A DNA stretch of 64,000 nucleotides, from the NCBI GenBank assembly GCA_910589415.1, contig OU342630.1, positions 24,771,867 through 24,835,866 on the forward strand, read 5' to 3'. This document shows, piece after piece, positions 42,486-52,920 of this stretch. The notes beneath the pieces are model-generated. The model made no database searches. It worked only from the letters and a program-made list of their open reading frames with translations, and was not told the origin of the DNA. Each line of letters begins with the position of its first letter. Position 1 is the stretch's first letter. Origin of the DNA: Malachius bipustulatus (taxonomy: Eukaryota > Arthropoda > Insecta > Coleoptera > Melyridae). A program made the position numbers and the translations under genes.

Positions 42486-43510
42486 TACAGGGTGTCTTGC
42501 TAAGGTTGGCCACTGGCCATATCTCGGAAACTAATAGGCCTATAACCTCAAAATAAAAAAATTCCAGACATAAGTGATCACGAGAAATTCAATGAAAATA
42601 TTTTCAAGATGGCCATACTTCCGGAAATACCGGAAGTTGACACCTACTTCGTTATTTTAACGGGAAACACCCTGTAAAATATTATATTTTTTAAATGTCT
42701 GAAGAAATCGAATACAGGTGGTTTTCACCATTGGAATTTAGATTGAGCGGTTTATGAGTTATAAACAAGTGAAAATCGAAAATTTTCAACTTTAAAGCAG
42801 TCTACAACTAGAATGACTCAAGATATCTAAAAACGGTTACATGTCCCTATCGTAACTTTTAATGTTTCATCCCACTATTGTCCGTATTCATCAAACTTCA
42901 AAATATAACCCTGGGGTTATATTTTGAATTTCCTGACAGCTGATTGGTCTAATGCTCAAAGCCTACGAACGCTACGAATTTTAAACCAATGACAGGTTCC
43001 AAAATATAACCCCAGGGGTTATATTTATTGATGAATACGGGCCTATGTGGAGGAAATTTTAATACAGGGTGATGAAAATTATCAGATTTTTCATCACCCT
43101 GTATTAAAATTTAAACCACATATTAGGATACTATGTGAAAAGTTAAGATAGGGACATGTAAACCGTTTTTAGATATCTTGAGCCGTTTCCGTTGTGCAGG
43201 GCCTTGAACTTGAAAAATGACGAATTTCACTTGTTTATAACTCCTAAACCGCTCAATCTAAATTCCAATGGTGCAAACCACCTGTATTTGATTTCTGCAG
43301 GCATTTAAAAAATATAATATTTTACAGGGTGTTCCCGTTAAAATAACGAAGTAGGTGTCAACTTCCGGTATTTCCGGAAGTGCGGCCATCTTGAAAATAT
43401 TTTCATTGAATTTATCGCCATCACTTATGTCTGGAAATTTTTTATTTTGAGGTTCTAGGCCCGTTAGTTTCCGAGATAAAGCCGGTGGCCAGCCTTAAGC
43501 AGACACCCAT
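42486..43510. mobile_element. CAGGGTG foldback element 7
   Basis: Left TACAGGGTGTCTTGCTAAGG; right AAGCAGACACCC (worn). Arms match through CTTCCGGAAATACCGGAAG and GGTTTTCACCATTGGAATT, and the centre has ACAGGGTGATGAAAATTATC facing TTTTCATCACCCTGT. A second MITE (42881-43042) sits in the left arm. Confidence 0.85.
42881..43042. mobile_element. Palindromic MITE family C
   Basis: Termini (T/G)CCGTATTCATCAA ... TTGATGAATACGG(G)C, inner arms AAAATATAACCCTGGGGTTA and TATAACCCCAGGGGTTATAT. The outermost 10 bp equal those of MITE family B but the interior is unrelated. Inserted in foldback 7. Confidence 0.75.
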
Positions 43511-43762
43511 ATTATTTAATATTTTTAATATGTTTGTTTTTGACGATTTGCAGTACCACTAAAAGTTTGTTGATTTTCTTATGATGCACCCGGTATATGA
43601 CGAAGAGTATCGGTCCCAGAACAGAGCTCTGAGGAACACCAAGCTTATTTTTTTAACCTGGACCTATGCCCACCTATATAAACAGACTGTTCTACGGATT
43701 AAATAGGATTTAAACAAACCATAATTTTTCTCACTCTTACTCAGCAATGATTTCAATAATAC

Positions 43763-44968
43763 TACAGGGTGTCTCATAATATGTGGGCAATCTCCCGGAT
43801 TTGGGTAAATTTCGTAAAAATAAATGAAAAAATAGCTATAAAATTAAATCCTCAGAGACACCCCTACAAAGATAGTAGCTGTTGAAGTTGAGGGTTGAAA
43901 ATCAATTTATTGTAATAACTTTTTTATTTCTTGACCGATTTTGATAATTTTTGGTTTTATTTTGTATTATTTGGGACTGTTTAGAATTGTGTTTCATAAT
44001 CTTTGGTAGCACATACATAGACTTCGGGATGGCATAACCCCCTCATTCACTTGAAAGAAAACAATAAAAATAATAATTTTACAGTTTTTTAAGGTTAATT
44101 TTCTTTTTATTTGACATTTTTTACATAAAAAATGTATCTTTATTTATTTCGATAGAGCGAACCGTTATCGAGATAAACGTCCTACTAATAGGTGATGCGT
44201 CGCAGGAACTTTCTAAATTTCAAGTAAATTTTAACAAGATAGCTGACCTTTGACAGTAAATTGAGCAGGAAACAAAACAATAACTTAATTAAATACACGT
44301 CAAATAGTGTCAAAGATTTTATTTCATGCAGATTCAATTCTAACTGATTTTAAAATGAGTTACAGAAACGCTGAATACGCAGAAAATCATTTAGAATTGA
44401 ATCTGCATGAAATGAAATCTTTTGACACTGACATGTATTTAATTGAGTTATTGTTTTGTTTCCTACTCAATTTACTGTCATAGGTCAGCCATCTTGTTAA
44501 AATTTACTTGAAATTTAGAAAGTTCCTGCGACGCATCACCTATTAGAAGGACGTTTATCTCGATAACGGTTCGCTCTATCGAAATAAATAAAGATACATT
44601 TTTTATGTAAAAAATGTCAAATAAAAAGAAAATTAACCTTAAAAAACTGTAAAATTATTATTTTTATTGTTTTATTTCAAGTGAATGAGGGGGTTATGCC
44701 ATCCCGAGGTCTATGTATGTGCTACCAAAGATTAAGAAACACTATTCTAAACAGTTCAAAATAATACAAAATAACAACAAAAATTATCAAAATCGGTCAA
44801 GAAATAAAATAGTTATTGCAAAAAATTTATTTTCAACCCTCGACTTCAACAGCTAATATCTTTGTAGGGGTGTCTCTGAGGAATTAATTTTATAGCTATT
44901 TTTTCATTTATTTTTACGAAATTTACCCAAATCCGGGAGATTGCCCACATATTATGGGACACCCTGTA
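43763..44968. mobile_element. CAGGGTG foldback element 8, near-perfect long hairpin
   Basis: 1206 bp, TACAGGGTGTCTCATAATATG to CATATTATGGGACACCCTGTA. Arms of about 570 bp are nearly perfectly complementary, including GGTGATGCGTCGCAGGAAC against GTTCCTGCGACGCATCACC, around a loop of roughly 60 bp near 44365. TA borders both ends. No coding capacity. Confidence 0.92.
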
Positions 44969-45170
44969 TATTAAGGCATATTTCTATCACTGTTCCGTTT
45001 CGTGAAGCCAAAAGTGTTGATTTGAAATGCACGAAGGAGTTGCGCAGGACCGTATTGTAGATGTTATTTAAGAGTCTTCAATTCTCCATTAATCTTTTCA
45101 TTAACTGGTGGAGTAATTAAAATCAGTAATTTTCTGACAAATCTTTAATTAACGGTTGTGCAACTGGCCC

Positions 45171-45395
45171 TTACAGCGGATATTATAAAGGCTCATTAAG
45201 TTAACGGGCAGATTTCTGTGGCCATTTCTGAAGAAGGTATCGAGTCCAAGTGGAATTTTTTAGATTTATCTATTCTTGTCATGAAAGTAATTACAAAAAT
45301 GTCAATAAAAGTCATTTGACGTCGATATTAGCTTCCAAAACGAGCACATAAATCTGCCCGTTAGCCTAATGAGCCTTTATAATATTGGCTGTTAG
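45171..45395. mobile_element. Short palindromic MITE
   Basis: About 225 bp; TTACAGCGGATATTATAAAGG faces CCTTTATAATATTGGCTGTTA, and GTTAACGGGCAGATT faces AATCTGCCCGTTAGC. Termini differ from the CAGGGTG group. Confidence 0.75.
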
Positions 45396-45726
45396 TGTTT
45401 TATTTATCATGCATCAGTGTGCACAGATTCTACAAAGTAAGGGTTGAAAACATAAACCACATAACTACTTATGTAAATAACTTTGTAATAACTACGATTT
45501 TAACGAACAAATACAAATTCAAGCTTCAATCGACAAAATTATAGAACCCAGTTAAAAATAGATTTATCTTAAAGCTTAGGATATTGAAACGCGACAATAT
45601 ATATCTGGAGGAGGATTCGCTGGCCGGTTTATCATCATGCGGTTATATTTGAATATATATGGTCTTGATTGACAACCACTTAAGGCGTACACTCGATTCC
45701 ATCAAGCTTTCCATGATTTCCATTAC

Positions 45727-45827
45727 CTGACGTGGATATTCACTGACCCTCTCCGAGAAGGTCTCTGAGAGGAAAGGTTCGCCACTCACGTCAGATAAGC
45801 AATATATTACATCTCCAAGATTGTGTG
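45727..45827 (-). CDS. Probable internal exon of an unidentified host gene
   Basis: On the minus strand, acceptor ACCTACAG (AG at 45828-45829) and donor TCAG|GTAATG (GT at 45725-45726) bound 101 bp. After two bases completing a codon, 33 codons are open: HNLGDVIYCLSDVSGEPFLS, then ETFSERVSEYPRQ. Balanced composition and higher GC than the surroundings suggest real coding sequence. The exon needs one base from the preceding exon and ends on a complete codon. The exon at 48670-48822 lies upstream on the same strand, but its phase does not join directly, so another exon would be needed between. I do not recognise the protein. Confidence 0.5.
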
Positions 45828-45829
45828 CT

Positions 45830-46840
45830 GTAGGTACTTAACGGGAACGCAATTCGACTCACTTATGCTGAATGGCATATCAAAGGACTCACAGATGTTG
45901 TAGTTTTCATTTGTGTCAAAATATTTTGAAGAAAAGCCTTCGTCATAACAGACGTTTCTAATATTTGAACTTATTTCGTGTATATTTCAATTCTTATCTG
46001 GCAGATGTATATTTCTCCACTATACTTACCTCTAAAGATTAGATTTTTATTTATTAACTCCCTTGCTCAATAAACAATGAAAAATGAAATGTTTTTCCAT
46101 AATTATTATACAGTGTGGAAGAGCCAAATGGAATAAATTCAATATTTCAGTACATGTGCATATAAAAAAAAACCGAAACACACGTCAATTTTATATTATA
46201 AAATAACATCTTGCAGCGTACAGATTTCATCAGAAAAGTGAGTTGCGACCCCTAAATTTTATAGGGGAAAGGGGCTTGTAATATATCATTTGAAAGGTCT
46301 CTTAATTCTATACGCAAAAATAATTTAAAATGTATTACGAAAAATTACATTAAAAATGAATAAAATCATCTGATTGAGGAAATTCGCTACAACACACTAC
46401 AAACTTAATAAATACCGTTCAATTCTTGATGTTATACATAATGAACAAAATACCATGAAACTTAGTGTAGGAAATGTTCACCATATTCACCTTCAACGTC
46501 TTGGCAACTTAGTCTGAAATTAAAATGTATTTTAACATTTTTTAAGGACCTCAGTTTCGATTCGGTTCTCAGCGACCATCTCAGATTCAATTACCGCTTC
46601 TTGGAACGCAAATAACAATAATTGTTAAGAACACGAAAATAATGAAAATAACGTATAAATTGAAAATTTTGTAACGCATTAGTGGTGTCAAGTCTCTCTA
46701 CGCGTATTTTAAGGTCAAAATAATAATTATTTTATGGAGCGAAAATTATTAACAACCTTTTCTAAAACGGCGGCTTGCGTAAATTCACGAACTAAGGTCA
46801 GTCGCGAGTTTACGATTGCGATATCACCTAGCGGACATTG
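45830..46840. other. AT-rich, probably intronic
   Basis: Lies between two candidate exons of a minus-strand gene. No repeat or coding motif seen. Confidence 0.3.
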
Positions 46841-47050
46841 CACATACCTAAAATGTATTAACTAAAAAGAGAGCAAGGCAGACGCGCGAGAAGTAACGAA
46901 TGGAAGAGGTGAGAGATGACATAAGGGTGGCAGATCCATGCAGAGCGCGCGGTCGACGAGACCGACATGCGAGAACGTGAGGACAAGGCGAAGCTGTCAA
47001 GGTGGGCGGTCGACGTCGACGAACAGGGGCAAGCCTCACCTGTATCTTAC
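46841..47050. promoter_or_regulatory. CpG-rich patch with splice-like signals
   Basis: GCAAGGCAGACGCGCGAG, GAGCGCGCGGTCGACGAG and GGCGGTCGACGTCGACG are exceptional in this AT-rich DNA. On the minus strand ATACAG|GTGAGG and TTTAG|GTAAGA (47040-47055) are strong donors just 5' of the patch as read. It may be an alternative promoter, a transposon fragment, or a GC-rich exon; frames on either strand are not convincing. Confidence 0.3.
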
Positions 47051-48580
47051 CTAAATTGCTTTTCTATTGCCGGTATATTAACTTATACATCCACAATTAG
47101 AAGTTCAATCGCTTCTAATACCGATGTGTGTCTATCTCCGTTTCGAGAATTACGTCTCTAACAAGATTCTCGCAAATTAGCGGCCATATTGACATTGTAA
47201 CATCGCGATATCTAAGTCAACAAACACGCGAATAAACAAAGGTTTTTCTGGAAATTAATCACTTTTGATGTAATTCATCCTCCCGGCCGCGATTAAATAA
47301 AGCAACGGAAGCCGCGAGACTTTCGATTTCTATAGACTTAATTATTACAAGTATTTCTGTGACGTCAACGCATCACCAAACAACAACATTTATAATTAGT
47401 AGAGTAGGTATCTATTTTTATATCGTGCAAGAGAAACAACTAAGTTTCTGTTTCAATCCCCTGCAAACATTTCCATGTTGGTAAATGGTAAATTTGCTGT
47501 CACAACGTCACCTGTAAATAGAGCTATCTTTCATTTTTAAACATCATCTGGGAAAAATTATGTTTCCATCTGATAAGACAGTTCGAGCATATTAGTACCT
47601 ACCTACCTATCTCCACTTTCCTTTGAAAGTTTCGAATGATCAAAATAAGATAGTCGATGAGACTGAAGAGTGATCTCATGAAACATTGTTTTTGTAAATG
47701 ATTTGTTTAATTATCCTAAATTGGATTCTAAAAAAATGTACAGCCGAGCCGAGGTATAGTCGACTTTAATAAAGCTTATTGAAATATTTTTTGTCATTGA
47801 ATTATCAAATTTTTGAGTCTAAGTGTCATTGTAATATTATAAAAGTGGATATTTTTATATGTCAATTTCAAAAAAATATATTGTAAACAAAATCAGGAAA
47901 TATAAATCTTGTTAAGCAGACTCAAGGTTTCTTTCAGAGAGGGAAAAATTTACCTTATACTATTAAATAAACGAAAGAAATAAGTTAAGTGAGTTTTTGT
48001 TGTTCTTTTTATTACTTAGGTAATTATTTTTATAAATAATGATATCAAATTGTTTCAAAACTAAAAAAACAACTGGCATCCCAAGACTCTCCCTTTACCT
48101 ATTTCCTTTTCTACTGAAGTGGGGAGAGAGTGTCACGTTAAAGTAGAAATTTGGCACCTAGCTTGATCTCTCTATTTTGAAGTGGTGAGAGGAAAATTAC
48201 CTTCCTTTTAAACATTTATTACCTCTTTTTCCTGACCTGCCATAAAAAGGTCAAGCAGAATTATAATAATTTATATATTCTCTCACGCCACCCGCCACCC
48301 CCCACAATTTCAACCCGATTTTTATCCCGAAATATAACTACAGCACCAGAAGCACCTTTTCAATCTTTTAACAAATGAGACATTTTTATTTATATCTAAA
48401 ACATGTAGGGGAGATAAAATATCGATCAAAGTTTCATTTTGCGTTCTGTTTCCTTATATCTCAAAAACCGATTTACATTATAAAAAACATGATAATTGCG
48501 ACATTCATTTATTGTTGGACAGGAAACTAAAATACAATCTACCTTGTGCAGTATTTTTTCACGACTCTCTTCTCCCTAAC
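47051..48580. other. AT-rich, no feature supported
   Basis: Includes a run of cytosine-rich text at 48284-48302 and ordinary AT-rich DNA. Probably intronic or intergenic. Confidence 0.3.
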
Positions 48581-48669
48581 ATAGATTATCCCTCGATTTT
48601 GGCGTTTAGATACTGAAATGGGCGAACGGCAAGAAACAACACCACCTGTCGCCCGCGGGAAGCTATTAC

Positions 48670-48822
48670 CTGCTGATGGATGACGGCACTGGAAGCCAAT
48701 CTCATTGAGCTGTTGCTGGCCGGGATGCTGCGTCCAATATATCCTGTCTCGGGCTGTTGGTGGTCATTTGTCTCCTTCCACCACCTCAATAACTCCCTTT
48801 TCAGGGACTCTAAGTGCTTGTG
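48670..48822 (-). CDS. Probable internal exon of an unidentified host gene
   Basis: On the minus strand, acceptor CCCTTCAGTCTAG (AG at 48823-48824) and donor CAGCAG|GTAATA (GT at 48668-48669) bound 153 bp, exactly 51 codons. The frame reads HKHLESLKRELLRWWKETND, then a Ser/Asn-containing stretch ending SSAVIHQQ. An in-frame TAG forms the acceptor itself, which supports a boundary there. GC content is well above the flanks. The frame stays open beyond the donor, where CGACAG|GTGGTG is an alternative donor 24 bp later. The first half looks helical (LESLKRELLRWWKE). Protein unknown. Confidence 0.45.
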
Positions 48823-48839
48823 CTAGACTGAAGGGTTAA

Positions 48840-49754
48840 TCAACCGATTGAAAGGAGCCTATTTCAATTTCATCAACAACCATAGAGCTATTATTATGGC
48901 AGTAATTTTACGAATAAAGACGTCATTTTCAGCCGCATGTTTTTATATTTGCAATTCTTATCTATTCTTCAAATAAAGACTTCAGAAAGTCATACATGAC
49001 CTCGCAAGGCTATTGTAATTATTAATTACAATAATTAAGTTATCAAATAATCATGATGGTGCATAGATTCTTCATATAAAATACAATTTGGTAGGGTGAA
49101 TTTATAGGGGCGACTTTCTGTGCACTGCGCCAGAAATCTTCTATAACACAAATTTCTTTATGATAAATTGAACATCCTAATATTAATATACCGGGTGTCC
49201 CGTTGTGATAGAGTAATGGCAGATCCGTTTCGATAGCAAGGTATTCATGTAAACAAAAAATATGTAAAAAAAATGTAAATGGTTGTTTGGCCTAGGGATA
49301 ACCTGGATAGACTGATGCGAGATGGCTGGATTGTCATATTAAGCTTTGGTCCTTCAGGATCGACAGGGATGTCAAATCTCTGAGAAATCTCCGAGAAATT
49401 GGGAGCTACTTACCCAGTTCAAAGACATGGTGAATTTCCATCGTTTAGTTAAACAATATTACAACAATAACATACAGCGCTGGCAGCACGGCACTATGCT
49501 TGAACTTAAACTATATTGCATAATCCGAAAAGCATATATTATTGCATAAAGGACATTTAAGATTTACATGCGAACAAGGTAAATTCTCATCGTTCTTCTA
49601 CGATGGTCACTTAATGTTTATCAGTATGCCTCGAATCTGATAAACATATCAGATTCGAGGCAGCTTTGAAATACATAAGTTGTTATACTTCTGTTTACTT
49701 CCATGGATATAAATGTTTAAATTAATTTAGTCAGATATTGAATGAAATCTTCCT
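48840..49754. other. AT-rich stretch with one worn foldback end and a short hairpin
   Basis: CCGGGTGTCCCG at 49191-49202 resembles the CAGGGTGTCCC terminus of the foldback group, with no partner found. The 67-codon frame at 49346-49549 is not supported. Confidence 0.35.
49627..49662. repeat. Perfect short hairpin
   Basis: 15-bp perfect stem TGCCTCGAATCTGAT / ATCAGATTCGAGGCA with a 6-nt loop. Confidence 0.8.
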
Positions 49755-50585
49755 TTACTAAGCCTTTAGTTGGCTATCGGCCATACTTTGGGAACTATTG
49801 GTACTGGAGCCTAAAAACAAAAATTCTCAATATACAGGGTGATCCCGAAATGGCGGACACGGAATACAGGGTGTTGTAGAGGATGCTCAAAAAGACTGTA
49901 AATTTAAAACAAAATGTGTTCCTCGGCTTCGTTACCGAGATATAGAGTGTCCTTTTTCTAAAATTTTAATCGTAATGGCGGTCAAATTTAAACAACCTCC
50001 ACTGGCAAAGCACATGATTTGACATAGCTATTATGATAGTGTTTGATTTTGATTTTTTTTATTATCGGGAACGGAATTACAGGCATTCAAAGTTTACCTA
50101 TTCCCCGAGTTCAACAAAATTTTTCAATGTGGCATCGTTGTTCGAATTCGAGATTTTGAATAATATTATCGACTATGTCGTATCCGCGCAACGATTATTA
50201 TTGTTTTAAGCTTTGTTGTGTTTCCATTTCATATATTTCCATGGTAACATCTATCGGGGTATTGTAGACCTACACATTATTTTTCTGCCTGAAGAAGGGT
50301 ATCCAGTGCAGTGTTGTGACTTTATTTTCTACAAAAGTGGTCATATCTTCTTAAGGGAGCCATACTGGAGAAAACAGTAAATAAAACTTAGAATCTTTAA
50401 TCCACAATAGATCCTGTGGTGCTGTCCGTGTCCGCCATTTCGGGATCACCCTGTATAAGTGACCGCGAGAAATTCAATGAAAATATTTTCAAGTGCGGGT
50501 CTTATTGTGTCTTGTTTTTTGTCTCTAGGATGAATAGTTCCCAAGATATGGCCGATTGCAAACCTTGATAGTACACCCGGTCAAA
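49755..50585. mobile_element. Foldback of the element 6/7 family, interrupted
   Basis: Left part TTGGCTATCGGCCATACTTTG, right part AAGATATGGCCGATTGCAAACC, and GAGAAATTCAATGAAAATATT in the middle match family 6/7. Element 11 is inserted at the TA of its CAGACATAAGTGA block. Confidence 0.7.
49833..50455. mobile_element. CAGGGTG foldback element 11
   Basis: 623 bp, TACAGGGTGATCCCGAAATGG to CCATTTCGGGATCACCCTGTA, TA on both sides, nested in a foldback of another family. Confidence 0.88.
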
Positions 50586-51264
50586 TTTATGTAAATTATT
50601 TGTTTATGCCTTTTATAGACGCCAGTGTTCTCAGTAGGTACAATAGAAAGATATCCTGCTTCCTCTTCCAGTGGCGTGCGAGGTCACCGGGGATCGGCCT
50701 CTGGGTCAATTATTATGCTAGAACTTTAAAAATTGTCTATCATAAATATTGGGGCGATTCTGATGATACAACAGTCTTATGGAGATCTCATTTCAGTTGG
50801 GAGCATTTCAGGGTGAAATGAATGGCGGAAGCTTAGAGTTTGCAACTAGGTTAGTTTATTAGTTTAATTCAAACTGTTTAAGTCTGTGATAAGATTTATC
50901 ACTGTCAAAGCTTCCGATTTATCATTTTAAATATTTACGCGTACTAAGAATATGTTATTGAAGATTGCTCATCTTATAATAAATTATTTAAAAATACAAT
51001 GCGCCGAGTATAAGAATAAACAGCGTGCTCAGTGATCTTCGAAATCATGAGAGATACAGGATCGGTTAAACTATAGCTGAAAGTTGCACAAATTAGTATT
51101 CAACGATATATTGTTGAGAAAAGTACATGAAGTACCTAATGGAAAACGGTACGACACCTGTTGAAATTTTAAAAACAATAAAAAAATAACAGTTTAGATT
51201 TTTCTATGATGTAAAAGTTGTCCTGTGACCTCGGATTCTACACCACTGGGTATTAGTAAAATTT
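50586..51264. other. AT-rich stretch, no gene called
   Basis: A 73-codon plus frame at 50600-50821 contains a good acceptor (CTTCCTCTTCCAG near 50673) but no matching donor or known motif. Confidence 0.3.
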
Positions 51265-51620
51265 AAGACATTTAATTTGATTTTCGTACCAAACTTTTAT
51301 CTCGTTCGGACCAAAATCAAAATTTAAGGTCAGAGGGTACTATAAACGTCCCCACTGATACAAATACTGTCAAAATTAAACTAACATAATTTTTGTGCAG
51401 ATAATTTGAATACCTTTAAAATGAGGTCTTACATGACTCCCCCATGCCATTTAAAAAATTGAAGCTGACAGCCACTGCAACGTCACCTTTGACATTTAAC
51501 AGAATCGTCAAAAAGTAATAATATTCATAACATTTGATTTAGTTTTTGTTTGAAAGTTCTAGCTCATTCGGTTAAAAATTTAAGGTCAGGGGGGACTATA
51601 AACGTCCTCACTGTATATAA
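51265..51620. repeat. Tandemly duplicated unit of about 255 bp
   Basis: AATTTAAGGTCAGAGGGTACT then TATAAACGTCCCCACTG near 51320-51357 recurs as AATTTAAGGTCAGGGGGGACT then TATAAACGTCCTCACTG near 51577-51615, with the preceding bases also alike. Confidence 0.65.
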
Positions 51621-51889
51621 AAAATGGAGAATCTGCATGTTGTCATGTTGAAACGGAATTTATCGAAGCGACAACATCCTCTTCTGCGTTTACAGTGTTC
51701 AGTGTACTTTAATTTCTCTCCACTCAAAAATGCCATACCTAGTAGCATTCAGCCAACACGGTATGTATAGTCCAGGCAATGGGTAGGTCTTGACGTACAG
51801 AAAGTCAAGGAGAGGTTTGGTAGAGTTGTACAGTTCGTTGTTCTCATTAATATTTCGAGCTTACGATCTTGAGCGACCAGCACTCGATT

Positions 51890-52240
51890 TACGCAATTTA
51901 CGATGGAAAAGTCACTTTGAATGTTTCAAGACAAGTTTTGGAACATGAAGGAGGAAAAACTACGCTTATTCCTAAAATATCCGCAACTGGCAGATGAAAA
52001 AACTAAATTGGCATTAAAAAAGTAGCTAATATTAATTATATGACATTTACAAAAGCTGAGTTCCGTATCTCAAACGGTTCCCCAGATATCTTCAAAAAAC
52101 TGGAAAAATAATTTTTCTTTTTTACATCCTGTATCTCAAAAGCGGTGCATTTCTGGACACACGTTAATAAAAATGTATTGTTTATTTTTGAGCAATGAAT
52201 CAGCCCTAAAATTTTTTCGGTGTTATTTAGATACACAAAC
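51890..52240. repeat. Fragment of foldback family 17
   Basis: TGAGTTCCGTATCTCAAACGG, TCCTGTATCTCAAAAGCGG and TTTCGGTGTTATTTAGATACA align with 61780-61967 and 32545-32765. Confidence 0.7.
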
Positions 52241-52920
52241 ATTAAAACTTAATTCTCTAAACACCTCTCTTAAATTCTACCTTTTCAGACAGAAAAAAAA
52301 AATGTTCTGTCGTTTTTATTTTTAATTTTTAATTGTGAATATTTCACGTTTTTAAAGTTACAATTAAATGAGTGATCAAGGCACCAACCGTTACTTATAC
52401 GTTTCAATACATCATGAGTTTTACTTGATTTGTAACACAACGAACCTTAAACCTCCCGCCAAAAAAAAAGGTATCTTGAAGGGAAATTCACAAGTTTTGA
52501 ATCAGTATGCATAACAGAGTGAAAATACTCTAGAAAAAGTCGAGCCAGTGGCACAACAAGAACCCGATAACACCGGAATTTGGAAAATCTAGCTTCTAAC
52601 ATTCAAACCCAAATTCATACCTATACACTGTGTTGCATAGCACAAAGATAACATAGGGAAATTACTACAGTGGATATTATGAAGTATCATGAACTGTATT
52701 TCTTTAAGGATGTCATTTATTTTCAAAGTATTGTTGAAATAATATTTACACGTATTCCATGTTACCTATCTTAAGCAACAGTGTGTGTACCTACCCATCT
52801 AGATGCACGGAAGATCAGAAACCAAAACTTCACTTGCAAGACTACATTTTGAGCTTCAAAACACCCGAAATTCCTAGGTATTATTTTCGATGAAAGGGTA
52901 ACCTTAAACCATAACTTCTA

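Noticed and set aside
50600..50821. 73-codon plus frame with an internal acceptor
   Set aside because: No donor, no motif, and it adjoins the end of a foldback element.
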